From: CAVXGU01 sp963761615
GTDB lineage: Bacteria > Acidobacteriota > Vicinamibacteria > Vicinamibacterales > CAVVIG01
NCBI GenBank assembly: GCA_963761615.1
Contig: CAVXGU010000004.1
Coordinates: 186,001 to 250,000, forward strand
Direction of reading: 5' to 3'
DNA: 64,000 nt
Position numbers and translations under genes: made by a program. The notes beneath the pieces are model-generated. The model was not told the DNA's origin. It worked only from the letters and a program-made list of their open reading frames with translations, and made no database searches. Positions 18,676-27,895 of the stretch are shown here, in pieces; the stretch's first letter is position 1; every line of letters begins with the position of its first letter.

Positions 18676-21600
18676 GAGATGCTGCCTCGCCCGGGCCGCG
18701 AGCGCGAGGCTGCCCTGGCCCTGCGCCAGGTCGAGGGCGCGCTGGAACGATGCCCGGGCCTGGCCGCGGGCCCCCAGCTCGCCCTTCAAGCGGTAGAGCT
18801 CGGGCAGCCACCAGCCCTCGCTGGTCGACACGGCGGTCGCGATGGCCGCGTCCAGCAGGGATACCGCGCGTTCGGGGCGTCCGGCCGCGCCGTGGGCTTC
18901 GGCGAGCAGCGAGAGATAGTAGGGGCGCCTCGCGAGGGCCCGCTGCTGGTCGAGTCCCTCGATGCCGGCTTCGATCGACGAGACCGCCTCGCCGTGGCGC
19001 CCCTCCCGGCACGCCACCCAGCCGAGGAAGATGAGGGCCCATTCGCCGTAGTACGCGAACCCGTACTGCCGGCAGAGGTCCAGGGCGATTCCGGCAGAGG
19101 CGCGCACCTTGTCGAGGTCACGGCGCAGCTGGTACGCGAGCGCCGCATACGCGTGCGCGAGGGCGCGGCTGAAGGGATGATCCAGGCGATCCGCCAGCGC
19201 GATGGCGGCCTCGACCTGTGCCGCCGACTCCTCGAACCGGCCGAGCAGCCAGAGCGGGTGGCTGGACCAGGCCCGCGCGAAGACGCCGAGGTCGGTGCCG
19301 AGCGTCGACTGCCGGGGCCGGCTCTCGTCGTAAGCGCCCACGGCGATCTCGAAGTGACGCGCCGCGGCGTCGAGCTCCCCCATGGTGGCGAGCGAGCCGG
19401 CCAGCGCGTGATGGGCCTCGCAGCGGCAGCTCTCGTCCTGCTGTGCGTGCGCGAGCGCGCGCTCGGCCAGCGAGCGCGCCGCGGGATGATCGCCCAGGAC
19501 GAACCGCATCGTCCAGAGCGCCCAGATCCACCGCACCGGCACGTCGCCGCGGGCCTCCGCTTCGAGCGCCGCGACGCGCTCCAGGTTGACCTCGCTCTCC
19601 GCGGCTGCGTATCCGCGCGCGGCCGTCAGTGGTCCCGACAGGGCGCCGCGCAGCGCGAGCTCCCGCTCGGCGCGGTCGGGACCCTCGGGCAGCCGATCCA
19701 GCAGGGCGAGCCCGCGATCGAGGCACCGGATGGCCTCCTCGTTCGCCGACAGCCGGGTGGCGACCGCGGCGGCGCGCTCGAAGTAGTGAATCGCCCGCGC
19801 GTGATGTCCGGCCTGCTCGAAGTGCATCGCGATCGACGCGCTGGCGCGGTCGGCGCTCTCGGTCTGTTCGAGCGCCTGCGCGACGCGCCGGTGGAGCAGA
19901 CGCGACCGTGCCGGGCCCACGCCCGCGTAGGCAACCTCGCGGATCCGGTCGTGGCTGAAGTCCCAGCGGTCGTTGCCCCGGGCCCGCACGATCTGCCGCC
20001 GCCAGAGCTCGTCCACCGCGCGGACGAGCGCCCCTTCCTCCAGGTCGCTCGCGTGCGCGAGCACGCGGAAGTCGAAGTCGCGGCCGATGACCGCGGCGAG
20101 CTCGGCCGCGTCGCGCGCCCCTGGCGACAGCTGGACGAGCCGCGCCGCGACCACGGCCTGAACCCGTGGCGGCAGGGCCGCGCCGGACGAATAGCCGGCG
20201 GACCCCGTTCCCATCCGGCCGGCCTCGACGATGAACAGCGGATGGCCCTCGGTCTGGCGGAACACGCGCGCCCTGGCGTCGGCGTCGAGCGTCTCGTCCG
20301 CCACCGCCTCGGCCAGGCGCGCCGTCGCCGACTCGTCGAGACGTCCGAGATCGAGCGCGGTCAACCCGTTCTGCCGCCTGAGGTCACGCAGCAGGACGCC
20401 AAGCGCCGGGTTGTCGGACTCCTCCTCGGATCGCAGCGTGCCGACGACCAGGCACCGGACGTCGGACCGCATCAGGAAGTGGAGCCACTCGAGCGTGTCT
20501 GAGTCGCACCACTGCAGATCGTCGACGATCAGGACGAGCGGCGCGGCGGCCTGGAATGCGCGCGCCAGCGCTTCGAAGAAGCGGGGGCGCTGCCAGGCTT
20601 CGAGCGCTGGCGAGGGCCCGGCGACGTCCGGCCGCGCGACGAGGACGTCGGGATGAATGCGCGCGATCTCGGCCAGCCACGTCGCATCGAGCGATCCGAG
20701 CGCCGCCTGCAGCACGTCGCCCTGGAGCCACGCCGTGATTGGCGCGTAGGCCAGCCGGCCTTCGCCGGCGTAGCACCGGGCGGTCGCGGTCCGGCCGCCC
20801 TGCGCCGCGGCAACCTCCGCGAGCTCCTCCGCCAGACGCGTCTTGCCGATGCCGGCCTCGCCGCGGACGAGGGCGAGCCGCGGACCGCCGGACTCCACCG
20901 ATCGCCAGGCCTGGACGAGCGCGGCCAGCTCCGCCTGGCGTCCGAGCAGCGGATAGCTGAGGGCGCGCTGCGGCGGTCCGGCCGCCTCGGCCGGTTCGCC
21001 CTGATCGATTTCGAGAATCTCGCGGTAGGCGCTGCGCGTCGCCGCCTCCGGCTGCGCGTCGACTTCCTGTCTGAGCGTGGCGACGCAGCGGTGGTAGACG
21101 TGGAGGGCGACGGCGCGCTCGCCGCGGCCCGCGTGCGCGCGCATGAGCGCGCGCCAGCCGGCTTCGTGGAGCGGGTCGATCCGCAGGAGCCGCTGCGCGC
21201 AGTCGATGACCTGCGCGTGCTCGCGCTCGCGCTGGTGCAGGTCGACGAGCGACGACAGCACGCGGATGGCCTGGGCGCGCAGGCGCTGGCGCTCGGCCTC
21301 GATCCAGCCGTCGTCGAACCCCGGGAGGAGGTCGCCCCGGTAGAGGGCGGCGGCCCGTTCGAGCCCGTCGCGGCGTCCGGCCAGCCCGTCTCTGGCCGCG
21401 CGGTCGAAGTCGGCGGTGTCGAGCTCGACGCGCGCCGTCCGCCGCCACCCGAGCGTGCGCGTGCCGATGTCGAGGGCGGTCTCGATCTCGGGCATCGCCT
21501 GGCGGAGGTGATGCAGTTCGCGGCGAAGATTGGTGAGCGCCTGGGCGTCGGTGGACTCCGGCCAGAGCACCCCCGCGACCTGTTGGCGGGGGACCGACGG

Positions 21601-21720
21601 CTGGTCGGCCAACGCGAGGTACGCGACGATCTGCTGGTGCCTCGCCGTCAGCGCGCGCCCCGCGGGTTGGTGCCCCGCGAACGCGCGGAATCCGCCGAGC
21701 AGCTCGAGGCGTAGCGGCAC
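18664..21720 (-). CDS. Large SARP-type transcriptional regulator: wHTH-BTAD, AAA ATPase, TPR-like
   Basis: A 1018-residue cytosolic regulator. An N-terminal winged helix of the OmpR-like SARP class is seen at residues 1-95 (LPRQQ-type VPRQQVAGVLWPES, LRRELHHLRQ), then a bacterial activation domain at about 97-240 (LYRGDLLPGFDDGWIEAER). A STAND-like ATPase follows with Walker A RGEAGIGKT (286-294) and Walker B LVLIVDDLQW (DD at 400-401). The C-terminal half is helical repeats resembling TPRs. Such proteins couple nucleotide and ligand sensing to activation of nearby genes, often secondary metabolism. It is convergent in layout with nothing and lies directly upstream of mddA on the same strand. 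Confidence 0.9.
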   Translation of the reverse strand: MPLRLELLGGFRAFAGHQPAGRALTARHQQIVAYLALADQPSVPRQQVAGVLWPESTDAQALTNLRRELHHLRQAMPEIETALDIGTRTLGWRRTARVELDTADFDRAARDGLAGRRDGLERAAALYRGDLLPGFDDGWIEAERQRLRAQAIRVLSSLVDLHQREREHAQVIDCAQRLLRIDPLHEAGWRALMRAHAGRGERAVALHVYHRCVATLRQEVDAQPEAATRSAYREILEIDQGEPAEAAGPPQRALSYPLLGRQAELAALVQAWRSVESGGPRLALVRGEAGIGKTRLAEELAEVAAAQGGRTATARCYAGEGRLAYAPITAWLQGDVLQAALGSLDATWLAEIARIHPDVLVARPDVAGPSPALEAWQRPRFFEALARAFQAAAPLVLIVDDLQWCDSDTLEWLHFLMRSDVRCLVVGTLRSEEESDNPALGVLLRDLRRQNGLTALDLGRLDESATARLAEAVADETLDADARARVFRQTEGHPLFIVEAGRMGTGSAGYSSGAALPPRVQAVVAARLVQLSPGARDAAELAAVIGRDFDFRVLAHASDLEEGALVRAVDELWRRQIVRARGNDRWDFSHDRIREVAYAGVGPARSRLLHRRVAQALEQTESADRASASIAMHFEQAGHHARAIHYFERAAAVATRLSANEEAIRCLDRGLALLDRLPEGPDRAERELALRGALSGPLTAARGYAAAESEVNLERVAALEAEARGDVPVRWIWALWTMRFVLGDHPAARSLAERALAHAQQDESCRCEAHHALAGSLATMGELDAAARHFEIAVGAYDESRPRQSTLGTDLGVFARAWSSHPLWLLGRFEESAAQVEAAIALADRLDHPFSRALAHAYAALAYQLRRDLDKVRASAGIALDLCRQYGFAYYGEWALIFLGWVACREGRHGEAVSSIEAGIEGLDQQRALARRPYYLSLLAEAHGAAGRPERAVSLLDAAIATAVSTSEGWWLPELYRLKGELGARGQARASFQRALDLAQGQGSLALAARARQHLANA

Positions 21721-21746
21721 GGCCCTATCATGCGGCGGTCGTGAGC

Positions 21747-21753
21747 CGTTCGC
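21747..21753 (-). promoter_or_regulatory. Single CGTTCGC heptamer upstream of the SARP gene
   Basis: The same heptamer found three times before mddA occurs once, in the same orientation, 27 bases before the SARP start codon. No second copy at an 11-base step is visible. It could be a degenerate autoregulatory site, but one 7-mer is weak evidence in GC-rich DNA. Confidence 0.2.
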
Positions 21754-21842
21754 AAAGCGCCGATCCGAGCCTCGCCACAGCGGGCCCGCACCTCATCATT
21801 TGAGAGCGAGCCGGGACGCGGCCCCTCTCGCGTGCCGCCTCG

Positions 21843-24060
21843 CTATTTCCCCGTATTGACGTACTGAATGCAGTCGCCTTGACTCTTGAACAGCGTGCCG
21901 TTCGAACGGGCGCGCGACTGCCAGCCTGCGTTCCTGCACTGGTTCTTGGTCGCTGGCGGCAGCAGCACGCGGAAGATCCCGCCCTCCAGGTACGGCCCTC
22001 CCGACCCTGCCGTGCCGTAGAGCACGCCATCGGCTTCCAGGTTCGGAGTCGACGAGCCGGCGCCATCCTCGTAATTGAACGCGTGTATCACCGTCAGGCT
22101 GCCATCCCAGCGGAAGAGGGTGCCGTAGCCGTCGGGCCCGCCAGAGGAGGTCGTGCCGTAGAGGGCGCCGTCGCGCTCCCTGACGAGGTGACCGGGGTAG
22201 GCTCCGTCGGCGCCGTTGAACTCATGGACCGCGACCAGGTTGCCCCCCTCCAGCTCGAAGATCTCACCCTGAGAGAACGAGCCGGCGTAGGCCGCGATTC
22301 CGTAGATCCCGCCATCGCTCCCTTGAACGACGCCCGGCACCGCAAAGTTGGGGTCGACGAAGCTGTAGAGCGGCGTCAGGCTGCCGTCCCAGCGGAAGAT
22401 CGTGCCGTTCCACCAGTCGCCGCTGCCGCCGTATCTCGTCGTGCCATAGAGGGCGCCGTCGATCCCCTGGCTGATCCCGGACGGGTAGATGCCATCCTCC
22501 AGGACGAATCCATGAAGCGTGGTGAAGCGGCCGTCCCAGCGGAAGATGGTGCCGTATTCATCGATCCCACCGTACGGGCCGTACCGAGGTCGTGCCGTAG
22601 AGTGCACCGTCGGTTCCCTGGATCACGCCTCCTTGCGGGTAGCCATCACCCCACCCGAAACCGTACAGCGTTGTGTAGCTGCCATCCCACCGGAAGAGCG
22701 TGCCCCAGGTCAACCCGTACAAGGCGCCGTCGGTCCCCCGGGTCAGACCGCCGACCGGCGAGTCGTACGACGCGAAGGAATGGACCACGGTGAACGCGCC
22801 GTCCGTGCCCAGTCGGTACAACGTGCCGAATCCGTAGAGTCCGCCCGTGTACGTCGTCCCGTACAGCGCGCCATCGCTGCCCATGACCGGAGGGCCGAGC
22901 GGCTGCGTTGGCGCCTGATTGGGGAACTGGAGCAGGACCTCGAACGCGAGGCCTGAAGTGTCGATCCGGAAGAGCGACCCCCCGTCGGAGTAACCCTGGC
23001 CCCGCGTCGCACCGTAGAGCGAGCCGTCAGCGCCCAGAGTGAGGGCCTCCTCGACGTCAGCCCCGTCGGTGCCGTCGAACTCGTGCAGCGTGGTGAAGCC
23101 GCCATCCCATTTGAAGACGGTTCCGTACTGACCGGCTCCGCCGATGGAGGTCGTCCCGTACATGGCGCCGTCAGCCCCCTCGACAAGCCCGCCCAGCGGG
23201 TTGGCGCCGTCGGTGAAGTCGAACTGGTGGAGCATCGTCAGGCTGCCGTCCCACTTGAAGATCCCGCCGTTGCCGTAGCCGCTGTACCCCGTTGTTCCGT
23301 ACAACGCCCCGTCAGCGCCCCTGACGACGCCCGTCGGATCGGAGGTGAGCGGGAACCTGTAGAGAATGCTGAAGCCGTCCTTCCACTTGAAGATCGTGCC
23401 GCCGCCGAAGTTATAGGAGGACCCACCGCTCGACGTCGTGCCGTAGATGGTTCCGTCCGGGTCGATCACCAACGAGCCGATGGGGTAGGCGCCGTTCGAA
23501 GAGGTGTAACCCTGGAAGTCGTGGAGTGTCGTCAGGCTGCCGTCCCACCTGAAGAGCGTGCCGTACCCGAGCGCGCCACCGTCCAGGGTCGTGCCGTACA
23601 GGGCTCCATCGCTTCCCTGAACCACGCCTCCCCACGGCTGTGAACCGTCGCTGTAGCTGAACGCGTGGAGGGTGGTGAGCCGGCCGTCCCATTTGAAGAT
23701 CGTCCCGTCGTCGTCCGGTCCGCCCCCGAGCGTCACGCCGTACAAGGCGCCGTCGGTCCCGCGGACGAGCGCGCCGTACGGGCCCACTCCCTCGCTCTCG
23801 TTGAACTCGTGCAGCACGATCACCGTTCCATCGGGGTCCCGTCGATAGAGCGTGCCGCGCGTGAACCGGCCGCCCGAGCGTGTCGTGCCATAGATCGTGC
23901 CGTCCGGCTCGACGAGCGGCTGGTTGGGGAGCGTGGCCGGCTTGTAGAAGGCGTGCAGGAGCTGGTAGGCCTGCGCCCGGACCGGCGGCGCGCTCGTCAA
24001 GCCGATCACCGTCGCCAAGGCGAGCCACCGCACCACCCGGTTCATCGTCGCGCGTTCCAT
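21843..24060 (-). pseudogene. Secreted GloVer-type tandem-repeat protein with C-terminal cysteine motif; one frame break
   Basis: The ATG at 24060 follows GAGGGGGTGG; a signal peptide ends at VRAQA. The mature protein is a long series of about 40-55-residue repeats with the pattern G-x-DG-x-LYGTT-x-GG followed by GTIFKWDG-S-L-TTLH-F, as in choice-of-anchor GloVer proteins, probably a beta-propeller-like or rod-like surface protein. The frame breaks near 22583-22592 after DGALYGTTS, and the repeats continue in the next frame (YGPYGGIDEYGTIFRWDG) to 21843. The end carries CRNAGWQSR and FKSQGDCIQYV, resembling a C-terminal module of other secreted proteins. An extracellular location is inferred; function is unknown. 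Confidence 0.8.
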
Positions 24061-24268
24061 GGCAGCCACCCCCTCGTCTCGCCGGTGCATGCCACCGGCG
24101 ATGGCGTAGCCTCCGCGCGCGCCCACGTCCCGTCAACTCACCACGATGTCAATCGTCTCTCTCCCGGCAATGCCTTGTGACCACGTGAGTTGCGACGTCA
24201 TCTCTCCTGACGGCCACGCTCGCCGAGCGTTCGGCGGAAGACGGAAATCGTGGAACCGGGCTCTTCTA

Positions 24269-24296
24269 TATAATGCGGGCTTTCCAGCAGGAGGAG
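24269..24296 (+). promoter_or_regulatory. -10 box TATAAT and strong ribosome binding site for the CusF-like gene
   Basis: A consensus TATAAT at 24269-24274 and AGGAGGAG at 24289-24296 precede the ATG at 24301. A clear -35 box was not found (TGGAAC at about 24250 is the best match), so an extended or activator-dependent promoter is possible. Confidence 0.55.
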
Positions 24297-24300
24297 CCCC

Positions 24301-24714
24301 ATGCATCCGAGACCGAATCGAGCCTTGCTGTTCTGCAGCGCCCTCGTCGTCAGCCTGTCGGCCGCCTGTGGACAGAGCCAGTCTCCGGCGCCCGCCCAGA
24401 CGGCGCCGCCCGCACCGGCGCAGACCGCTTCGCCCGCGCCGCCCGCCGCCGCGGACTCGGCCGCACACAAGTCCTTCGCGTTTCGCGGGATGGTCCACGC
24501 CGTCGACCCCGCGGCGAAGACGTTGACGGTGGAGAACGAGAACATCGAGGGGTGGATGTCTCCGATGACGATGTCGTACCACGCCGACAGCGATGCGGTG
24601 TACTCGACGGTCAAGGCCGGCGACCGGATCACGGCGACCGTGTACGAGGGCGACATGACGCTGCACGACGTGAAGGTCGTGCCGGCGGAAGGCCAGCCGC
24701 CGGCGGGGAAGTAG
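24301..24714 (+). CDS. Periplasmic copper-binding lipoprotein with CusF-like domain
   Basis: A 137-residue protein with a lipoprotein signal ending in LSAAC (Cys23), then a linker of Pro/Ala/Gln/Thr repeats, then a small CusF-type beta-barrel. The segment GWMSPMTMSY supplies Trp85 and Met86, Met89, Met91, the kind of Trp/Met set that binds Cu(I) or Ag(I) in CusF, although the His expected earlier is not certain. It should act as a metal chaperone or buffer in the periplasm. There is no efflux gene next to it; an RND metal pump lies 22 kb away in the same window. Confidence 0.85.
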   Translation: MHPRPNRALLFCSALVVSLSAACGQSQSPAPAQTAPPAPAQTASPAPPAAADSAAHKSFAFRGMVHAVDPAAKTLTVENENIEGWMSPMTMSYHADSDAVYSTVKAGDRITATVYEGDMTLHDVKVVPAEGQPPAGK

Positions 24715-24727
24715 GCGGCTGGGGGAG

Positions 24728-26395
24728 TCACGCCCCGATCGGTGCGGGCGCCTCGACGATCGACCGGGCGGCGCGCCACGTGACCGCCGCCGCCATCACG
24801 ATCAGGATCGCGATGGGAATCGCCGGCGTCGTGACGTAGTCGCCCAGGAAGTGCACGCCGTAGGTCGCCTTCCAGTCCCAGTTCGGCGTGAAGGCCCACG
24901 GGCCGGGGGCGGTCTCGAACCACACCGCCAGCCCGACTCCCAGGACGAGGTCCGCCAGCGCGCCGCCCAGCCACACGCGCCTGACCCATCGCGGCAGGTT
25001 CCGCAGCCGCGTCGCCAGGAAGGCGAGCGCCAGGTAGCTGATCGGCTGCGTGACGATCTGGGCCAGGCCCATCGGATTGCGATCGCCGTGGAGCAGCGGG
25101 GCCAGGAGCAGGAGCACCGCCGCGAAGAGGAGCCAGAAGCGACGCTCCCTGATTCGCCGCATGCGTCGAAGGGCGCCGATCGCCAGGACGATGGCGAGCA
25201 CGCCGTTGACCGACCCGATCGCGAGCACGGCGTTGCCCTGGTAGTACGTCGAGACCGTGTCCAGCGTGCGCCGCAGCCGCGTCGCATCGTCCGGGTAGCC
25301 GTTGTACCCGGCGTAGGGCCGCGGGACGAACGTGTCGAGCAGGTTGAGGGCGCGGCTCTGCAGGCGCTCGGCCGGCGACATCGGGTCCTGCCCCTCGAAG
25401 TTGGCGTTGTGGATCAGGCCGTCCTCGATGCCGTAGTTCACCGCGATGAATCCGACCCACACGGCCATGAGCAGGGCGGCCGGGATCGCGAGCCCTGCCG
25501 CCCGGGTGAAGCGCCTCAGCCGGGGCGGCCGGAGGGTCGCGAGATAATGCACGGCGACGGCGACGGCGCACGGCACGGCCGAGTAGTGGGTCAGCGTCGC
25601 CGCCGCGAGGGCGAGGAGCCCGCCTGCGACGCGCCGGCCGTCGCCCGAACGGCGGCCTCTGACGTAGAGCGCGACGCCGAGCACCACGAAGAAGGCCGTC
25701 AGCGCTTTCGTCCAGCCCATCGTGCTGTTCATGAAGAACGTGGGATTCGCGCCGAGCAGCGCCGCGAGGATCCAGGGGTCGGCGGGACGCCCGTTGCGCG
25801 TGAACAGGCGGCTCACCAGGCAGCACGGGAGGAAGACCAGCACGTTCAGCAGCGCGGCCACGAGCTGGTACGACGGGAAGTTCAGCCCGGTCAGGCCGAG
25901 GACGTGCGCGACCACGACGTTCATCAGGGGCGGACGCGTGGGCAGCAGATACCGCGTGATGTAGAGGAAGCCGAGCGGCAGCGGATCGATGAAGTTCGAC
26001 GTGCGCTGGTAGTGCTCGAGCCAGTCGCAGCACATGTCCCCGCCGCCGTACTGGTGAATGAGCGACAGCAGCAGGACCGTCCACACGACGAGCCCCGCCA
26101 GCGCGAACGCGGTACGCCGCACGATCGCCCGGCGCCACAGACGGCGCGTGTCCCGCCAGGACGCCGCGGTGAGCGCCGCGGCCGCGGCGCTGATCGCCCA
26201 GGCGATCCAGTCCGGTGCGCCCGCCCAGTACGCGGTGAACGAGGCCACGAAGAGCAGGACCAGCGACAGGCCGATCGAGGCCGCGACGGACTCGAGCGGC
26301 GTCCATCGGAAGCGTCTGACGATGAACCAGCCCGGACCGAAGCCCACGATCGCGGTCAACGCGAGCGGAGGGATCAGCCTGACGAAGGTACTCAA
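24728..26395 (-). CDS. Polytopic membrane protein, glycosyltransferase family 39/ArnT-like
   Basis: A 555-residue protein with many hydrophobic helices and a periplasmic-loop segment GGGDMCCDWLEHYQRTSNF early in the chain, reminiscent of the acidic loop of GT-C glycosyltransferases, then ITRYLLPTRPPLMN. A typical catalytic DxD/DE pair is not obvious, so the enzymatic assignment is tentative. The start appears to be TTG at 26395; no in-frame ATG is near. It is convergent with the CusF-like gene, with 13 bases between the stops. A second GT39-like gene lies at 57267-58814. Confidence 0.75.
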   Translation of the reverse strand: MSTFVRLIPPLALTAIVGFGPGWFIVRRFRWTPLESVAASIGLSLVLLFVASFTAYWAGAPDWIAWAISAAAAALTAASWRDTRRLWRRAIVRRTAFALAGLVVWTVLLLSLIHQYGGGDMCCDWLEHYQRTSNFIDPLPLGFLYITRYLLPTRPPLMNVVVAHVLGLTGLNFPSYQLVAALLNVLVFLPCCLVSRLFTRNGRPADPWILAALLGANPTFFMNSTMGWTKALTAFFVVLGVALYVRGRRSGDGRRVAGGLLALAAATLTHYSAVPCAVAVAVHYLATLRPPRLRRFTRAAGLAIPAALLMAVWVGFIAVNYGIEDGLIHNANFEGQDPMSPAERLQSRALNLLDTFVPRPYAGYNGYPDDATRLRRTLDTVSTYYQGNAVLAIGSVNGVLAIVLAIGALRRMRRIRERRFWLLFAAVLLLLAPLLHGDRNPMGLAQIVTQPISYLALAFLATRLRNLPRWVRRVWLGGALADLVLGVGLAVWFETAPGPWAFTPNWDWKATYGVHFLGDYVTTPAIPIAILIVMAAAVTWRAARSIVEAPAPIGA

Positions 26396-26468
26396 GCCGG
26401 CAGCATAGGACGAGTCCGGCCGGAGTACAAACTCATGCGGAGATCCGCCGCCGGACCCGCCGCGGTCG

Positions 26469-26675
26469 CTACTTGAGGCGCCGGGTGACTTCGGGCAGCA
26501 GGTCGAGCGCCGACTGTGCGGCCGACCGGATCTCGGCGACGTCGCCGCGCTGCGGGTCCGTCTTGGGCAGGTCGCCGAGCAGCAGATCGCAGAACCCGAG
26601 GATGATGGCGAGATAGTTCTTGAACTGGTGCACCAGCGCGCGATCGTCGAGCCCGGTCATCAGGTTGTCAGGCAT
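26469..26675 (-). CDS. Small stand-alone H-box (HisKA-like) protein coupled to the HD-GYP gene
   Basis: A 68-residue protein starting at the ATG at 26675 and overlapping the last bases of the upstream response regulator gene (stop at 26668-26670). LVHQFKNYLAIILGFCDLLL resembles the phosphoacceptor helix of histidine kinases, with His before a Lys-Asn as in HDFNN-type H-boxes. A second helix (AEIRSAAQSALDLLPEVTRRL) would complete a dimerisation hairpin. There is no ATPase domain. It could be a phosphotransfer or receiver-docking partner. Family and function are inferred from this short similarity only. Confidence 0.6.
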   Translation of the reverse strand: MPDNLMTGLDDRALVHQFKNYLAIILGFCDLLLGDLPKTDPQRGDVAEIRSAAQSALDLLPEVTRRLK

Positions 26676-27711
26676 TGGACCGGCCTGGAGCGCCCTCGGC
26701 GGACGCATCCGCGAGCCCCTTGTTCGCGGCAGGCTTGGGCAGCAGCCCCTGCCGCGCCAGCGTGACGAACGCGCCGACGAGATCCCGGTCGCGCCATCCC
26801 CTCGCCACTTCGATCGAGAGCTCCTCGTACGCGCGCTCCGACTCGTACGGCTCCTTGTAGGGGCGGCGCGTCGTCAACGCGTCGAAGATGTCGACGACGG
26901 AGACGATCTGCGCGAGCAGAGGGACGGCGCGGCCGCGCAGGCCGTCGGGGTAGCCCGTGCCGTCGAGGCGTTCGTGATGCGATCGGACGATCGGGCGGAC
27001 GCCTTTCAGCAGGCGCAGCTCGCCGCACAGCCGGTCGCCGATGATGGTGTGCGCCTTCATCAGGTCGAACTCTCCGGGCGTCAGGCGCCCACGCTTCATC
27101 AGGATGGCATCGGGGACGCCGACCTTGCCGATGTCGTGCAGGAACGCGCCGCGCTCGAGGGCCTCGAGGTCGTCGGCGCCCAGCCCGAGGTGCGCGCCGA
27201 GCGCCGCGGCGTAGGTCGCCAGCCGCTGGCAATGGCCCTCGGTCGTCTGGTCGCGGGCCTCGATCGTCAACGCTAGACTCACAATCACCGCCTCCGCGGA
27301 GTCCAGATCGTCGGTGTAGCGCTTGATCCGGATGAGCGATCGCACGCGCGCGCTCAGTTCGAGAGGGTTGAACGGCTTGGTCAGGAAGTCGTCCGCGCCG
27401 GCGTCGATCCCCCGGATCCGATCGTCGGCTTCCCGCAGCGCCGTGACGAGGACGACCGGTACCAGGCGCGTCTGCGGGTTCGACTTCAGCCGGCGGCACG
27501 TCTCGAAGCCGTCGATCCCCGGCATCATCACGTCGAGCAGGACGAGGTCGGGCTGGATCACCGCGAAGTGGTCGAGAGCCTCCTGGCCACGGCTGGCGGC
27601 GAAGACGGTATAGCCCTCGCGCTCGAGCTGCGCCCGCACCAGGTGCACGTTGCCCGCGATGTCGTCGACGACGAGGACGCGTCCCGTTGAGACCCTGGTC
27701 TGCGTGGTCAT
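26668..27711 (-). CDS. Response regulator with HD-GYP cyclic-di-GMP phosphodiesterase domain
   Basis: A 347-residue protein. The N-terminal receiver has the acidic pair VVDD (16-17), phosphoacceptor Asp60 in LVLLDVMMPG, and the Lys in FLTKPF. The C-terminal HD-GYP domain has HD at 192-193 (LHDIGK), HHERLDGTGYPDGL with GYP at 253-255, and DIFDALTTRRPYK. All key residues are present, so hydrolysis of c-di-GMP is expected, controlled by phosphorylation from an unlinked kinase. The ATG at 27711 opens directly on the receiver; upstream in-frame sequence is repeat-derived. It is translationally coupled to the H-box protein. Confidence 0.93.
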   Translation of the reverse strand: MTTQTRVSTGRVLVVDDIAGNVHLVRAQLEREGYTVFAASRGQEALDHFAVIQPDLVLLDVMMPGIDGFETCRRLKSNPQTRLVPVVLVTALREADDRIRGIDAGADDFLTKPFNPLELSARVRSLIRIKRYTDDLDSAEAVIVSLALTIEARDQTTEGHCQRLATYAAALGAHLGLGADDLEALERGAFLHDIGKVGVPDAILMKRGRLTPGEFDLMKAHTIIGDRLCGELRLLKGVRPIVRSHHERLDGTGYPDGLRGRAVPLLAQIVSVVDIFDALTTRRPYKEPYESERAYEELSIEVARGWRDRDLVGAFVTLARQGLLPKPAANKGLADASAEGAPGRSNA

Positions 27712-27796
27712 GACGGAGTGGGCCCGAGGCGGGACGACGGCCCACCTTCTCCCGGGCTCATTATCGGCAGGAACGAGACGCGACGTGAGGGCCCGG

Positions 27797-27888
27797 CGGG
27801 CTCCGGGCTCCAGGCTTCGGGCTCCAGGCCAGGTCACGCCGCAGCGTCGTGGTCGTGACTCGTCCGGAGCCCGGAGCCCGAAGCCCTT
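27797..27888. repeat. Degenerate 7-bp repeats, inverted arms (GGGCTCC / GGAGCCC)
   Basis: On the plus strand, GGGCTCC, GGGCTCC, GGCTTCG and GGGCTCC units (27797-27830) face CGGAGCCCGGAGCCCGAAG (27864-27882), making a long imperfect inverted repeat between the HD-GYP gene and the stop of the haem protein gene. Unit length and sequence relate it to the array at 5411-5518. Confidence 0.65.
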
Positions 27889-27895
27889 CAGAGTT

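Noticed and set aside
16535..18796. Long plus-strand frame opposite the FAD oxidase and mddA genes
   Set aside because: Low-complexity Arg/His-rich sequence and no ribosome binding site; the minus-strand genes have full families.
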